From the NCBI GenBank assembly GCA_049974825.1, contig JBNGDJ010000001.1, positions 34,646 to 98,645 on the forward strand: a DNA stretch of 64,000 nt, read 5' to 3'. The notes beneath the pieces are model-generated. The model worked only from the letters and a program-made list of their open reading frames with translations. It was not told where the DNA came from and did no database searches. Positions 9,525 through 19,473 of this stretch are shown here, one piece after another. Both the position numbers and the translations under genes were made by a program. The DNA is from JBKHDT01 sp049974825 (GTDB lineage Bacteria; Pseudomonadota; Gammaproteobacteria; Halothiobacillales; Halothiobacillaceae). Numbering within the stretch: position 1 is the first letter of the stretch; each line of letters starts with the position of its first letter.

Positions 9525-12500
9525 TCAGGCGCCGGGCAGGTCCGCGCCATCCGGCGCCTGCCAGTGCACGCGGTTTCTACCCGAGCTCTTGGCTCGGTAA
9601 AGCGCCTCGTCCGCGCGGGCCAGCGCCGCCTCGACATTGGATTCTTCGGGGAGGACGCTCGTGCCGCCCACGCTGACCGTGATGGCCATATCCCGGTGAA
9701 GATCGGACCAAAGCGCCGAGGCCACGGCCGCCCGGAACCGCTCGGCAATCTGCCGGGCACCTCGGCTGTCGGTATCCGGCAGCAGCACCGCGAATTCCTC
9801 GCCGCCCAGCCGCCCGGGCAGGTCACTGCGGCGGAAGGTGCTCCGGCACAAGGCGGCAAAGCGGCGCAGCACCTCGTCCCCTGTGGCATGACCGAAACGG
9901 TCGTTGACTTCCTTGAAGTGATCCAGGTCCAGCATGAGCACCGCAAGCGGGCTCGACTGCCGGCGCATCCGGTGGATTTCCGTTTCGGCCCGGGCCATGA
10001 ATTCGCGCCGGTTGGCCAACCCGGTCAGCTCGTCGGTACTGGCCAGATCGCGAAGCCGCGCCTCGGCCTGCTTGAGCTCGGTAATATCCGAAAAGACGCA
10101 GACCGCGCCCTCGATTCGCTCCACCCCGATGGGCGTCACGGACAGGCGCACCGGAAAGCGTGTACCGTCGGCCCTCAGGAATTCGTCCTGGACAGCCTGA
10201 CGCGGCCGCCCGTCAACCAGCACCCGGGGCCAGCCCTCGTCCGGCATGGCCGGCGCTTCCCCACGGAACAGCCCTAGCACATGCCGACCGACCACCGCAT
10301 CCGCGCCCAGCCGCAGCATGGTCAGTGCCGCCGGGTTCGCGAAACGCACCCGGCCTTCATCGTCCATCCCGACAATACCCTCGCCGGCCGTTTCCAGGAT
10401 CAGGGCGTTCTCCCGGCTGACTTCAAGCACGGCGCGCTCGGCGCGCTTGCGCTCGGTAATGTCCTGCACAGTACCCACGACACCCGTGGGCGCACCCTCT
10501 GCATCGCGGCGCACCTCGGCCTCGACAATCACCTCCTTGACCCGGCCAAGTGGCGACAGCAGCCGGAACTCGAACCGGTATTCCCGGGTGCCCGCCAGAG
10601 CCTCCTGGATGATTCGCTCGACGCGCGGACGATCCTCGGGATGGACATGTTCAAGGAACAGTTCGCCGCTGGGCACAACGGATCGCGGCGGCAAATCGAA
10701 GATCCGGAAGGTCTCGTCAGTCCAACGCACTGCGCCGGATGGCACGTCCCATTCCCAGCTGCCAACATGGGCCAGGCGCTGGGCATGCTCCAGCCTGCGG
10801 CCATTCTCGCGAAGCTGATCCAGCAGGCGGCGCTCGTCGGTCATGTCGATCGACAGCCCCACCAGCAAATCGACCGCTCCGACTTCATTGCGCACCGGCG
10901 TCAGCAGCGTGCTCCAGACGCGCCGGCCACCGGGCAGCACCAGCTCCTCGACATAGCGCAGTACCTCGCCGCTCTCCCAGCACTGGCTGTACTGCCCGCA
11001 GACGTAGGCCGCCGTCTCCGGGTCAAGCAGCTCCTGCGGGCGACTGTCCCGCAAACGCTCGGAGGGCATGCCGGTTGCGCGGGCATGTTCGGGGTTGCTG
11101 CCGCGATAGCGAAAGGCGCCCTGCTCATCCCGTCCGACCAGGAAGATCGCCTCCTGGACGTGTTCGAAAATGCTTCGGTACAGCCGCTCGTTGCGTTCCA
11201 GCTCCTGTTCGATGCGCACCCGGTCGCTGACATCCCGGGAAGCGGTCTGGATCCCCTCCGGCTCGCCGCCTGAGCCCAGCACCGGCGCGGCACGGGTTTC
11301 CAGCCAGCACCAGCTGCCATCCCGCCGGCGGATCCGATAGGTGATTTCGCTGGCCTGCCCGGCCAGTACCTGTGCCTGGCTCTCGTCGCGAATCCGGTCA
11401 GCGTCATCCGGGTGGAACAGCGTGTAGGGGTCCTGCCCGATCAAATCCCCAGGCGCGTAGCCCAGAAGCGCAGTCACCGAGGGGGACACATAGGTGTAAC
11501 GTCCGCTCAGATCGTGCAGGCAGATCAGGTCAGTCATGTTTTCCGCCATCAGGCGGAACAGCCGTTCACGCTCGGCCAGGGCCTCCTGGGCAGCCACCTG
11601 CTTGCTGACATCGTGCTGGAAGACCACCACCCGCTCGAGATTTCCGTCCTCGTCGAGCACCGGCGCGACCGATTCCAGCGACCAGTAGAGACTGCCGTCC
11701 TCACGTCGTGAGAGCAGTTCACCCCGCCAGATTCGCCCCTCGGCCAGGTGGTGCTTGAGCTCGGGAATTGCCGCCTGGTCACTGTGCGGCCCGACAAACA
11801 GCTCGTCCGGGTGCCGCCCCAGCACATCGGCTTCGCTGTAACCGGTCTGGCGCTGAAACTGAGGGTTGACCGCGATAATCTGCAGATTTCCGTCGAGCAC
11901 CATCACGGAATCCGGGGCCGAATCAAACAGCGAACTGCTGAAACGCTCGGAACTGTCCAGCGCCTCCCGACTGGCCGCCACCTCGCTTTCGAGGCCGCGC
12001 ACCGCCCGGCGCAGCAGCAGGCCCATCACGAACAGGGCCAGCAGGAAGCTGACCGCCGCCAGCGCCGCCCCGCCGGCCATGCGATCGAGGTGAGTGCGCA
12101 TCATGTTCGTGCGATCCGAGAACAGCAGGATGCTGCCCACCGGCCCCACTTCGGCCCCCTCGGGCGCGAAGGTCGCAAGCGGGACGCGCACCACTGACAG
12201 CCAGCGCCCGTCGATGTCCAGCAGGCGGAAGTCACCCGGCGCGATCTCGCCCGGGTTGTCCAGCGTACGCAGCCAGTCGCGCGTGGTTTCGTCTGTCACG
12301 GCCTCAATGTAGCAGCGACAGTTTTCCATGGACTCCAGGCCATGACGCCGGATATGGCTTTCCCAGGTCACGCCCTCGACATGTTCGGCGCGCAGCAGGA
12401 CGGCCATGCGCGCATCGAAGCGGCGCGACAGCTGAAGCAGCAGTTCGGAAAAGCTCAGGCCGGTCTCCAGCGTGCCGACATGAACCGGCCCGTCGGGGCC

Positions 12501-13094
12501 CTGCGCCTGAACTGGCACCAGGCCGCGAATCCCGGAGTAAACCCGCCCGATCTCGAAGCCGGTCACCGCCCGGCGACCGCGGTTGGCCTCGACCACCATC
12601 GCTCGGATATCCCCCAGCGGATCGCCGAAACGGTCGGGTTCGTGAACGCGCAGAAAGCTGCGATAGTCATCCGGAAGGTGAAAATGCAGCTGGCGCGCGT
12701 CGTAGCTGTCCTGAAGCGCCAGCCAGCGCGGCGCCACGTAGTCGTAGAGCGCCTCGCGCAGCCGGGCGGCACGAGGACCGCCGGCCCCACCCCCCTCGGC
12801 CTGAACCGCCGCACGCCCGGCCTGCATGAGAGAGCGCACTTCGGGATCGGAGGCAATAAAGGTCGCGAAATGGAGCATCTCGCGCTCCATGATTGCCAGC
12901 GAGGCATCGACGCCTGCCGTCAGCGCGGCAGACTCGTTGGCCAGCTGGTCACGGATCGTCGCCCGCTCGATCAGCAAAAAGCCGCCCAGCGAGAGGATCC
13001 AGCCCAAGGCCATGACGAACGCGACGAGCAGGAAACGGCGGGGAAAGGAAGCGGTCGGTGAGCGATCGCCGCCCGAAACGGTCGACAAACTCAA
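9525..13094 (-). CDS. membrane PAS-GGDEF diguanylate cyclase
   Basis: This 1189-residue inner-membrane protein has a first membrane segment (about 20-41), a large periplasmic sensor region of about 290 residues, a second membrane segment (about 335-358), about five PAS domains, and a C-terminal GGDEF domain with GGEEF at 1097-1101. An RxxD inhibitory site (RRSD) lies five residues before it, so it is likely an active, feedback-controlled c-di-GMP synthase. The start is a TTG at 13094 overlapping the stop of the upstream CheW-like gene as TTGA, with GGAGG 12 nt upstream. The next ATG lies inside the first membrane segment and would destroy it. Coupling to the chemosensory operon suggests c-di-GMP output from, or input to, the Pil-Chp system. 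Its ligand is unknown. Confidence 0.85.
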   Translation of the reverse strand: MSLSTVSGGDRSPTASFPRRFLLVAFVMALGWILSLGGFLLIERATIRDQLANESAALTAGVDASLAIMEREMLHFATFIASDPEVRSLMQAGRAAVQAEGGGAGGPRAARLREALYDYVAPRWLALQDSYDARQLHFHLPDDYRSFLRVHEPDRFGDPLGDIRAMVVEANRGRRAVTGFEIGRVYSGIRGLVPVQAQGPDGPVHVGTLETGLSFSELLLQLSRRFDARMAVLLRAEHVEGVTWESHIRRHGLESMENCRCYIEAVTDETTRDWLRTLDNPGEIAPGDFRLLDIDGRWLSVVRVPLATFAPEGAEVGPVGSILLFSDRTNMMRTHLDRMAGGAALAAVSFLLALFVMGLLLRRAVRGLESEVAASREALDSSERFSSSLFDSAPDSVMVLDGNLQIIAVNPQFQRQTGYSEADVLGRHPDELFVGPHSDQAAIPELKHHLAEGRIWRGELLSRREDGSLYWSLESVAPVLDEDGNLERVVVFQHDVSKQVAAQEALAERERLFRLMAENMTDLICLHDLSGRYTYVSPSVTALLGYAPGDLIGQDPYTLFHPDDADRIRDESQAQVLAGQASEITYRIRRRDGSWCWLETRAAPVLGSGGEPEGIQTASRDVSDRVRIEQELERNERLYRSIFEHVQEAIFLVGRDEQGAFRYRGSNPEHARATGMPSERLRDSRPQELLDPETAAYVCGQYSQCWESGEVLRYVEELVLPGGRRVWSTLLTPVRNEVGAVDLLVGLSIDMTDERRLLDQLRENGRRLEHAQRLAHVGSWEWDVPSGAVRWTDETFRIFDLPPRSVVPSGELFLEHVHPEDRPRVERIIQEALAGTREYRFEFRLLSPLGRVKEVIVEAEVRRDAEGAPTGVVGTVQDITERKRAERAVLEVSRENALILETAGEGIVGMDDEGRVRFANPAALTMLRLGADAVVGRHVLGLFRGEAPAMPDEGWPRVLVDGRPRQAVQDEFLRADGTRFPVRLSVTPIGVERIEGAVCVFSDITELKQAEARLRDLASTDELTGLANRREFMARAETEIHRMRRQSSPLAVLMLDLDHFKEVNDRFGHATGDEVLRRFAALCRSTFRRSDLPGRLGGEEFAVLLPDTDSRGARQIAERFRAAVASALWSDLHRDMAITVSVGGTSVLPEESNVEAALARADEALYRAKSSGRNRVHWQAPDGADLPGA

Positions 13095-13603
13095 CGGGGC
13101 CGATCCTCCGAACCGACAGGCAGCATCTGGCGCACCCGGGCCTCAAGCGCATCGAGATCGGGCACCACGACCGGATCGGTGGCCAGCTTTCCGGAAAAGG
13201 CAAGCAGGGGCTCCTCGACCTTCTGCTCATCTTCCAGCATCCGGTGCGGCAGGCGCATGGAGCGGGGAACGCCCTTCAGGGCCAGGGCATAGTAGGCCAG
13301 CCGCTCATCGGGATTGAGTGCGTAGACCACCGCCACCGGCAGGCGCCGGCGCCATTCGACCGGCGGATCTGCCATCAGACGATCCAGACCAATCACCGGC
13401 AGGAGCACGCCACGCCAGGTAAAATGCCCCAGGATCGGCTGGTCACCGCTGACCAGCGTGGCAAGCTGCGCCTCGGCCACTTCCGCAATGGTCTCGTAGG
13501 GCAGCAGCAGGTCGCCGCGCGTCAGACCGACGCGCAGTTGCAAGGCCCGCAGTGGAGTGTCGTCCCCGTGAGCATCGTTTGGCAGCGGATCGGTGCTTGT
13601 CAT
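13091..13603 (-). CDS. chpC: CheW-like adaptor of the Pil-Chp system
   Basis: The 170-residue protein is a single CheW-like domain with the typical GLTRGDLLLPYETIAEV and WRGVLLPVIGLDRL strands. In Pseudomonas the pil-chp cluster ends with ChpC, a second CheW-like adaptor; position after chpA and size fit that assignment, but sequence alone cannot separate ChpC from other CheW-like proteins. The ATG at 13603 overlaps the chpA stop codon as ATGA, and GGAGG lies upstream inside chpA. Its own stop overlaps the TTG start of the diguanylate cyclase gene, so the three are translationally coupled. Confidence 0.75.
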   Translation of the reverse strand: MTSTDPLPNDAHGDDTPLRALQLRVGLTRGDLLLPYETIAEVAEAQLATLVSGDQPILGHFTWRGVLLPVIGLDRLMADPPVEWRRRLPVAVVYALNPDERLAYYALALKGVPRSMRLPHRMLEDEQKVEEPLLAFSGKLATDPVVVPDLDALEARVRQMLPVGSEDRPR

Positions 13604-16600
13604 GGGCTTTCATCCTCCGCACAAAGCCCCGGCAACCACTGCGCCATGGCCGCCAGCAGCTCCGTTTCGGTGTAGGGCTTGCCGAGATAGCCGCTGACGC
13701 CGAGAGACTCGGCCCGCTCGCGGTGCTTCGCGGCAGTCCGGGACGTGATGAAGATGACCGGCAAGTCCCGGATCTGCGCATCGTTGCGGATGGCCCCGAG
13801 CAGCTCGAAGCCGTCCATGCGGGGCATCTCGATATCGCTGAGCACCAGATCCGGCCGTCGGGCGCGCAGCATGCCCAGCGCCTCCACGCCGTCCCGCGCC
13901 ACGGCGGTTTCGATATTGCGGCGCTCCAGGATGCGCGCCGTGACCTTGCGGATGGTGACCGAGTCGTCAACGACAAGTACCAGGGGCCGATCCTCGCGCC
14001 CGCGCGGTCCGGCCTCTGCCTGTCCACCGGCCCGGCGGTGCCTGTACAGGCCCACCAGGTCCAGCACGGGGGTGACCTCGCCATCTTCGTCGATGGTGGC
14101 CCCCATCAGCCCCGGCACCTGGTCCAGTCTCGGCCCGAGCGCCTTGACGAACAACTGGATCACCCCATACTGGCGATCGACTTGCACCGCCAGGCGCCGC
14201 TCGCCCAGGCGCATCAACAGAACCGGGCGCATGTCCACGCCCAGCGCACGGGGCGGGCCGTCACCCCAGAGCAGGTCACCCAGGTAATAAAGCGGGTAGG
14301 ACTGGCCATCCTGAGACAGGGCCGGCTGCTCGCTGGCGTAGGCGTCCGCAAGCGCCCGACCGGAGACCCGAACCACCGAGAGAATCCCCTTGTCCGGAAT
14401 CGCGTAGCGTTGCTCACCCACTCCGAGCAGCACGCCGCGGGTCAGGGCCTGTGTCAATGGCAGGGTAACCTCAATCCGCGTCCCCGCTCCCGGCGAGCTG
14501 TCGACCTCAATATACCCGCCGAGCTGGCGGACTGCCGTGGCAACCACATCCATCCCCACGCCCCGGCCCGCCACCTGCGAGACGGTCTCCGCGGTGGAGA
14601 AGCCCGGGTCAAAGATCAGGGTGCGCGCCTCTTCGTCGGAGATTTCCCGATCGCCCTCGATCAGCCCACGCGCCCGCGCCTTGCGGCGGATGGCCTCCAG
14701 GTCCAGTCCGCGACCGTCGTCGGAGACCGTCATCAGGATATTGCCCCCCTGGCTTTCCAGGTGGATGCGCAGCTGACCCTCAGCCGGCTTGCCGGCCTGC
14801 TGGCGAGCCGCGGGCGGTTCGATGCCGTGCGCAATGGCATTGCGGATCATGTGTTCCAGCGGTGCCTGCAGGGCCATCAACGTGACCCGGTCGAGCCGGA
14901 CATCTCCACCCTCGACACTCAGCATCGCCCGGCGGCCAAGTTCCGCGGCCACCTGCCGGACCAGGCGTTGCAGACGGCCGGCCAGATCACCGAAGCGAAC
15001 CAGGCGCAATGCAATCAACTGATCCTGCTGGGTTCGCCCCAACCGCCCCTGCTGAACCAGCAGAGTACGCGCCTGATCGGCCTGCTCCCGCAGTACGTCC
15101 TCGATCTCGTCGATGTCGCCCAGCGCCTCCATGAGGCTTCGGCTCAACTCCTGCACGCGTGTGAAGCGGTCGAATTCCAGCGGATCGAAATGCGCCCCCG
15201 CTTCGACCCCCTCACGATGCAGCTGGTGGCGCATGCTGGACTCGGTCTCGATTTCCAGGCGACGCAACTGACCTCGCAGTCGAGAGACTGTCTGGTTCAG
15301 TTCGCCAAGCTGTCGCTCGAAGCCGTGCATCTGGCGGTCGATGCGCGCCTGGAGCAGCAGGGACTCGCCGGCCTCGGCCACCAGTTCGTCGATGCGTTCG
15401 GAAGGCACCCGGAGCTGTTCCCGCGGTGCCGCCCGCTCGACGGCAGGCGTCGCCTCGGGCTGATCGACCAGTTGGGCCGGAGCGGGCTCCGCCGCTTTCT
15501 CGTCCGTTTCAGCTGTCCCGAAGGACATGGCCTCCTCGGGCGCTGTCTCCGCCGGTGCCGCACCCTCCAGGCCGGCAGGCTGCGCGGTCTCTTGCGGAGT
15601 CGGCGCGGCTGCTGGCGCTGCATCGGTCACTTCTGGCGTGGCTGCTGCGCCCGTCAGCGCCTCGGAGTCCGGCAGCTCGTCGCGCGACAGCAGGGCAAGA
15701 AGCTCGTGCTGGGCCGGTACCGGCTGCATGTTGCGCACCCGGTCGATCAGCGTGCCGAGCGTGTCATAGGTCCGCTGAACCAGGGCCACCAGGGCACGCG
15801 GGTTGTCGACCCCGCGGTCTCGCGCCCGGTCCAGTCGATCTTCCAGCAGGTGCGTGATTTCAGCGATATTCATCAGCCCGGCCATGCGGGCCCCGCCCTT
15901 GAGCGTGTGCAGGTTGCGGTGTAGCAGCCGGATCGGGTCCGCGGCATCCGGCTGGGCATGCCAGGCCTGCAGCTGCTCGTCAGCGGCCTCCACCAGCTCG
16001 TCGGCCTCCTCGAGAAAAATCTCCAGGATTTCGGGGTCCTGCTCGGCCGGCAGGTCGTCCGGGCGCTCGGACTCGTCGGCAGGTTCAGCAGCGGGCTGGG
16101 CGCCGGGAGACAGTTCGGGCTTCACCGTCTCGCTGGACGCGGAGGGCACCACCGCCGGTTCCGCCGGTTCAACTTTCAGCGGTTCAACGCCGGGGGCTTC
16201 GGTCTGCGCTGCCTTCGGAGCCTGCATCCCGGGCACGCCGGCCCCGGCAAAGGAAGCGCGCAGCGCCAGAAGACGCTCGATCAGATCATGCGTGGGGACC
16301 GGCTCGGGCAGCTCGCCGATCGCCCAGCGTCGAAGCTGCTCAATGCGGTCCACCGCCTCGGAGAACACCGTGAGGGGTTCCTGGTGAAGGCGCGATCCGG
16401 CTTCCCGGCAGGCGAGCATGACGTCTTCGACCGCGCGCGCCAGCTGCGAGATTTCGGAAACGCCGGCGGTGCGGGCCGAGCCGAGCAGGGTGTGCGTCAG
16501 TCGCGCCAGCGCCTCGTCCGGCACCAGGCTGACCCCCACCGAGCGGGCATGATTGATGCGCTCGCGCAGTGCCTGGATGTACCCGCCGATTTCCTTGTCG

Positions 16601-19386
16601 AAAATCTCGCGCAGCACGGGGTCTGCAATCACGGGGGGCGCCGCCTCGGCAGTTTCCTCGGCTTCGGGCAACACGTCAGCCGCCCCCTCGGCAGGCTCGG
16701 CCGTCTCGGTCTCTTCCGGCAGCTCCAGCCGCGGGATAACCAGTGCCTCGACCTGCGCGGCCGGATCCGGCGCGGGCTTGTCGTCGGGCAGTACCTCTTC
16801 GCCGCCTGCCAGACGGTCGGCCCGGTGCCGACTGCTGCGCCAGTAGCCGGGACCCGGCTCGAAGCCCTGCTCAAGCACCCGGAGTGCCCGTCGCAGGCGG
16901 TCAACGGCATCGACGACATGCTCGCGCAGGGTGACGCAGGGCTCCACCACGCCGTCGAGCACCCCGTTGAGCAGGTTTTCCTGCGCCCAGGCCCAGGCCC
17001 CGATCGCTTCGAGTCCGACAATCCGGCCACTGCCCTTGACCGTATGAAATCCGCGCCGCAGCTCCGAGAGCTTGTGCCGGTCAGTGCGATCGGCATGCCA
17101 GCCGCGGGCATTGGACTCCAGTGCGTCGATGAGCTCGCCAATCTCTTCGGCAAAGACCAGGCGCATCTCGCGCTCGGACTCATCCGGCGGGTGATGGGTA
17201 TCGACATCGAATTCCGTCTCGAAACCCATGAAGTCGGTCAGCGGCCGGTCGGGCTCGGCCAGGGCCGGCGCGCTCAAAAGCGGGGGCAGTTCCACACGTC
17301 CGGCACCGGTGGCCACCGGCGCGAAGGTCGGGGGCGGCTCCTCCGGCTCGGCTTGCACATTCGGTTCCCGTGACGGCTGCGGTGCGGGCTCGGGTGCTTC
17401 AATGGCCAGATCCGAGAGATCGGGCATCTCCGGGGCCGGGATTGACTCGACTGACTCGCCCCCTGGTTCGGGTTCCTGTTCGGGTTCGGGCGCAGGTTCG
17501 GGCTCGGCTGCTCGCGGGGGCTCCGACGCGGCGGCAGGCGCCTCATCCATCGGCACAGTGACAGGCGACGGCGGTTCGACAGGCCGCTCGGAAGGCGCAA
17601 CCGCTGTCTGCGCCTCTTCAGGCTCGGCGGACTCTGGGGCTTCCTCCTGCGGGCCTGGCTCGACGCTGGCTGCCGGCAATGCAGCCGAGGGCTCAATTGC
17701 TTGTTCCGCAGGTTCTGCGACGGATTTGCGTTCTGCCGGCTGCGCTTCACCGAGCGCGGCATCCAGGGCCTGCTGGGCATCAAGACCTACCTGCAAAAAG
17801 CGCGTCAACTCGCGGCGGTAGGTGCGCAGGTTGCGAAAATAGTATTCGACGGCTGCAAAAAGCGTGGCCAGCGCCGTCAGCGTTTCGGGGTCCCGGCTTT
17901 CAGGCCGCTCGGCCAGTTCGGCCTGAATCCAGCGACGCAGACCGGCGAGCAGGGGTTGAACCGCGTTCATGCCCGAGACAGACAGTGCCCCCTCCACGGA
18001 TTCCAGAGCCGCCTCCGCCTTGTCCAGCGCAGCGCGGCTGCCCACCAGCAGGTTGTCGACCTCGGACTTGGCCGAAAGAAAGGCATCGGTGGCCGCTTCC
18101 ATCAACGCCTCGATGGCGCCGAACAGTGCCAGATCGACCATCAGCGGTGCCGAGCGGGTGCCATGCAGTGCGCTGGCTGTCAGACGGTTCAAGGCAACCT
18201 GCCCCTGCATGACGGCGCCGGCCAGCTGCATCAGGTAGGCATCGTCCAGAGTCGCTTCGCCGGCGATGGCCGACTCCAGGCGGCTGGCCAGGGCGGGCAA
18301 GTCGTCCGACTGTTCACCGGCGCCGAGAAAGTTCAGCGTGCGATGGGCTACAAGCAGCCGCGGCATCAGGGTGGTCAGCGGGTCCAGGTCGGAACGGTTG
18401 CCCCGCACAAACATGTCCAGCGCATCCTCGATGGCGGCATATTCGGACTCAAGCTCGCTTGCCGCCTGCTCCACCGCGGCGCGCTCAAGCCCGACAAACT
18501 GTGCCTGGTCGCGGCCGCCAGCCTGGGCAGCGCGCAACTCGGCGACCGGCAACCCGAACAAATGCTCTGATTCGGGCAGTTGTTCGACCAGGTGAAAGAG
18601 CACCCCGCGGGCCAGGGCATCAAGCTGGTCAACATAACCCGCGCCTCGCCCCTGATCAACGGCAGCGCGCAGTACCCGGTTGACTCGTCCGAGCAGCATC
18701 TTTTCCCGGGCAGTCGGCTCGGGAAAGGCCCGGATCAGCTCAAAAAGCAGCCGCCAGCTCAGGGATTCCATCCGCGTCTGCGCGCTGCCGACCAGTTCGG
18801 AGAAGATCCCGGCCAACACCTCGGTGCCGTCCGGCTGGCCGCGCAGCAGGCCAAGCAGGGCCTGCTCGTAGCGACCGCGCAGTGCCGACAGGTCGGGCTG
18901 CTGATCGCCCCGGGGCGAAGCAAGCGGCACCATGCCGGCCAGACGCAGCAGGGCATGCTGCGCCCGAAGTGCCTCCGCGTCCATGGCCTCAACGCCACGA
19001 GCCGCGCGAATGGCATTGACCACGGAGGCCAGATCGATCGCCTGCACCGCGTCACCGGCCTGAAGATGATCCATCAGCGGGCCGAGTTGCCAGGCACCGC
19101 GAACCAGGGCCGAGACGACCTCGGCCGAGAAAACGTCCCGGTCGACCATGTGCTGGCAACCGAGCATCATCTCCCGGGTCAATACGCGGGCGACGTGCAG
19201 GTCGGTCATGGCAAACACGCCGCCAAGCTGCTCGAGGACGCGGGCCGCGTCCTCGGCATGCTCCGGCGCCGCCGACTCGCCGGTCAACGGCTCGAGCGCC
19301 AGCCGGAGCCGTTCGATCTGCTCGTCCACGCCCTCGCGAATCCAGTCGAGTGCGATGGCATCCATGAGCTCTTCACGCGGCGTCAT
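13600..19386 (-). CDS. chpA: Pil-Chp hybrid histidine kinase ChpA
   Basis: The 1928-residue protein is a CheA-type kinase with many N-terminal modules. Three clear phosphotransfer domains carry His781 (HTVKGSG), His965 (THTLLGSAR) and His1160 (LHTLKGGAR). Ala/Pro/Glu-rich linkers separate them. Then come the CheA dimerisation and ATPase core (LEHMIRNAIAHG near 1512, DDGRGLD), a CheW-like domain, and a C-terminal receiver with phospho-acceptor Asp1851 (LSDIEMP). Pseudomonas ChpA has more phosphotransfer-like domains; the first 700 residues here may hide degenerate ones. I start it at the ATG at 19386, where a purine-rich GGGGGA precedes; an upstream GTG at 19455 is possible. It controls twitching pili through PilG and PilH. 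Confidence 0.93.
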   Translation of the reverse strand: MTPREELMDAIALDWIREGVDEQIERLRLALEPLTGESAAPEHAEDAARVLEQLGGVFAMTDLHVARVLTREMMLGCQHMVDRDVFSAEVVSALVRGAWQLGPLMDHLQAGDAVQAIDLASVVNAIRAARGVEAMDAEALRAQHALLRLAGMVPLASPRGDQQPDLSALRGRYEQALLGLLRGQPDGTEVLAGIFSELVGSAQTRMESLSWRLLFELIRAFPEPTAREKMLLGRVNRVLRAAVDQGRGAGYVDQLDALARGVLFHLVEQLPESEHLFGLPVAELRAAQAGGRDQAQFVGLERAAVEQAASELESEYAAIEDALDMFVRGNRSDLDPLTTLMPRLLVAHRTLNFLGAGEQSDDLPALASRLESAIAGEATLDDAYLMQLAGAVMQGQVALNRLTASALHGTRSAPLMVDLALFGAIEALMEAATDAFLSAKSEVDNLLVGSRAALDKAEAALESVEGALSVSGMNAVQPLLAGLRRWIQAELAERPESRDPETLTALATLFAAVEYYFRNLRTYRRELTRFLQVGLDAQQALDAALGEAQPAERKSVAEPAEQAIEPSAALPAASVEPGPQEEAPESAEPEEAQTAVAPSERPVEPPSPVTVPMDEAPAAASEPPRAAEPEPAPEPEQEPEPGGESVESIPAPEMPDLSDLAIEAPEPAPQPSREPNVQAEPEEPPPTFAPVATGAGRVELPPLLSAPALAEPDRPLTDFMGFETEFDVDTHHPPDESEREMRLVFAEEIGELIDALESNARGWHADRTDRHKLSELRRGFHTVKGSGRIVGLEAIGAWAWAQENLLNGVLDGVVEPCVTLREHVVDAVDRLRRALRVLEQGFEPGPGYWRSSRHRADRLAGGEEVLPDDKPAPDPAAQVEALVIPRLELPEETETAEPAEGAADVLPEAEETAEAAPPVIADPVLREIFDKEIGGYIQALRERINHARSVGVSLVPDEALARLTHTLLGSARTAGVSEISQLARAVEDVMLACREAGSRLHQEPLTVFSEAVDRIEQLRRWAIGELPEPVPTHDLIERLLALRASFAGAGVPGMQAPKAAQTEAPGVEPLKVEPAEPAVVPSASSETVKPELSPGAQPAAEPADESERPDDLPAEQDPEILEIFLEEADELVEAADEQLQAWHAQPDAADPIRLLHRNLHTLKGGARMAGLMNIAEITHLLEDRLDRARDRGVDNPRALVALVQRTYDTLGTLIDRVRNMQPVPAQHELLALLSRDELPDSEALTGAAATPEVTDAAPAAAPTPQETAQPAGLEGAAPAETAPEEAMSFGTAETDEKAAEPAPAQLVDQPEATPAVERAAPREQLRVPSERIDELVAEAGESLLLQARIDRQMHGFERQLGELNQTVSRLRGQLRRLEIETESSMRHQLHREGVEAGAHFDPLEFDRFTRVQELSRSLMEALGDIDEIEDVLREQADQARTLLVQQGRLGRTQQDQLIALRLVRFGDLAGRLQRLVRQVAAELGRRAMLSVEGGDVRLDRVTLMALQAPLEHMIRNAIAHGIEPPAARQQAGKPAEGQLRIHLESQGGNILMTVSDDGRGLDLEAIRRKARARGLIEGDREISDEEARTLIFDPGFSTAETVSQVAGRGVGMDVVATAVRQLGGYIEVDSSPGAGTRIEVTLPLTQALTRGVLLGVGEQRYAIPDKGILSVVRVSGRALADAYASEQPALSQDGQSYPLYYLGDLLWGDGPPRALGVDMRPVLLMRLGERRLAVQVDRQYGVIQLFVKALGPRLDQVPGLMGATIDEDGEVTPVLDLVGLYRHRRAGGQAEAGPRGREDRPLVLVVDDSVTIRKVTARILERRNIETAVARDGVEALGMLRARRPDLVLSDIEMPRMDGFELLGAIRNDAQIRDLPVIFITSRTAAKHRERAESLGVSGYLGKPYTETELLAAMAQWLPGLCAEDESP

Positions 19387-19473
19387 TGACGCTTCCCCCT
19401 TGCAGTCGTTCTGGCAGGGTGTCGCCCCGTGACCTCTCGCCACCGGTCGACTCACCCCGGCTTGGCGTGACGA

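Noticed and set aside
13552..15924. A 790-codon plus-strand open frame opposite chpA
   Set aside because: chpA on the minus strand has clear kinase, CheW and receiver motifs here; the antisense product matches nothing I know.
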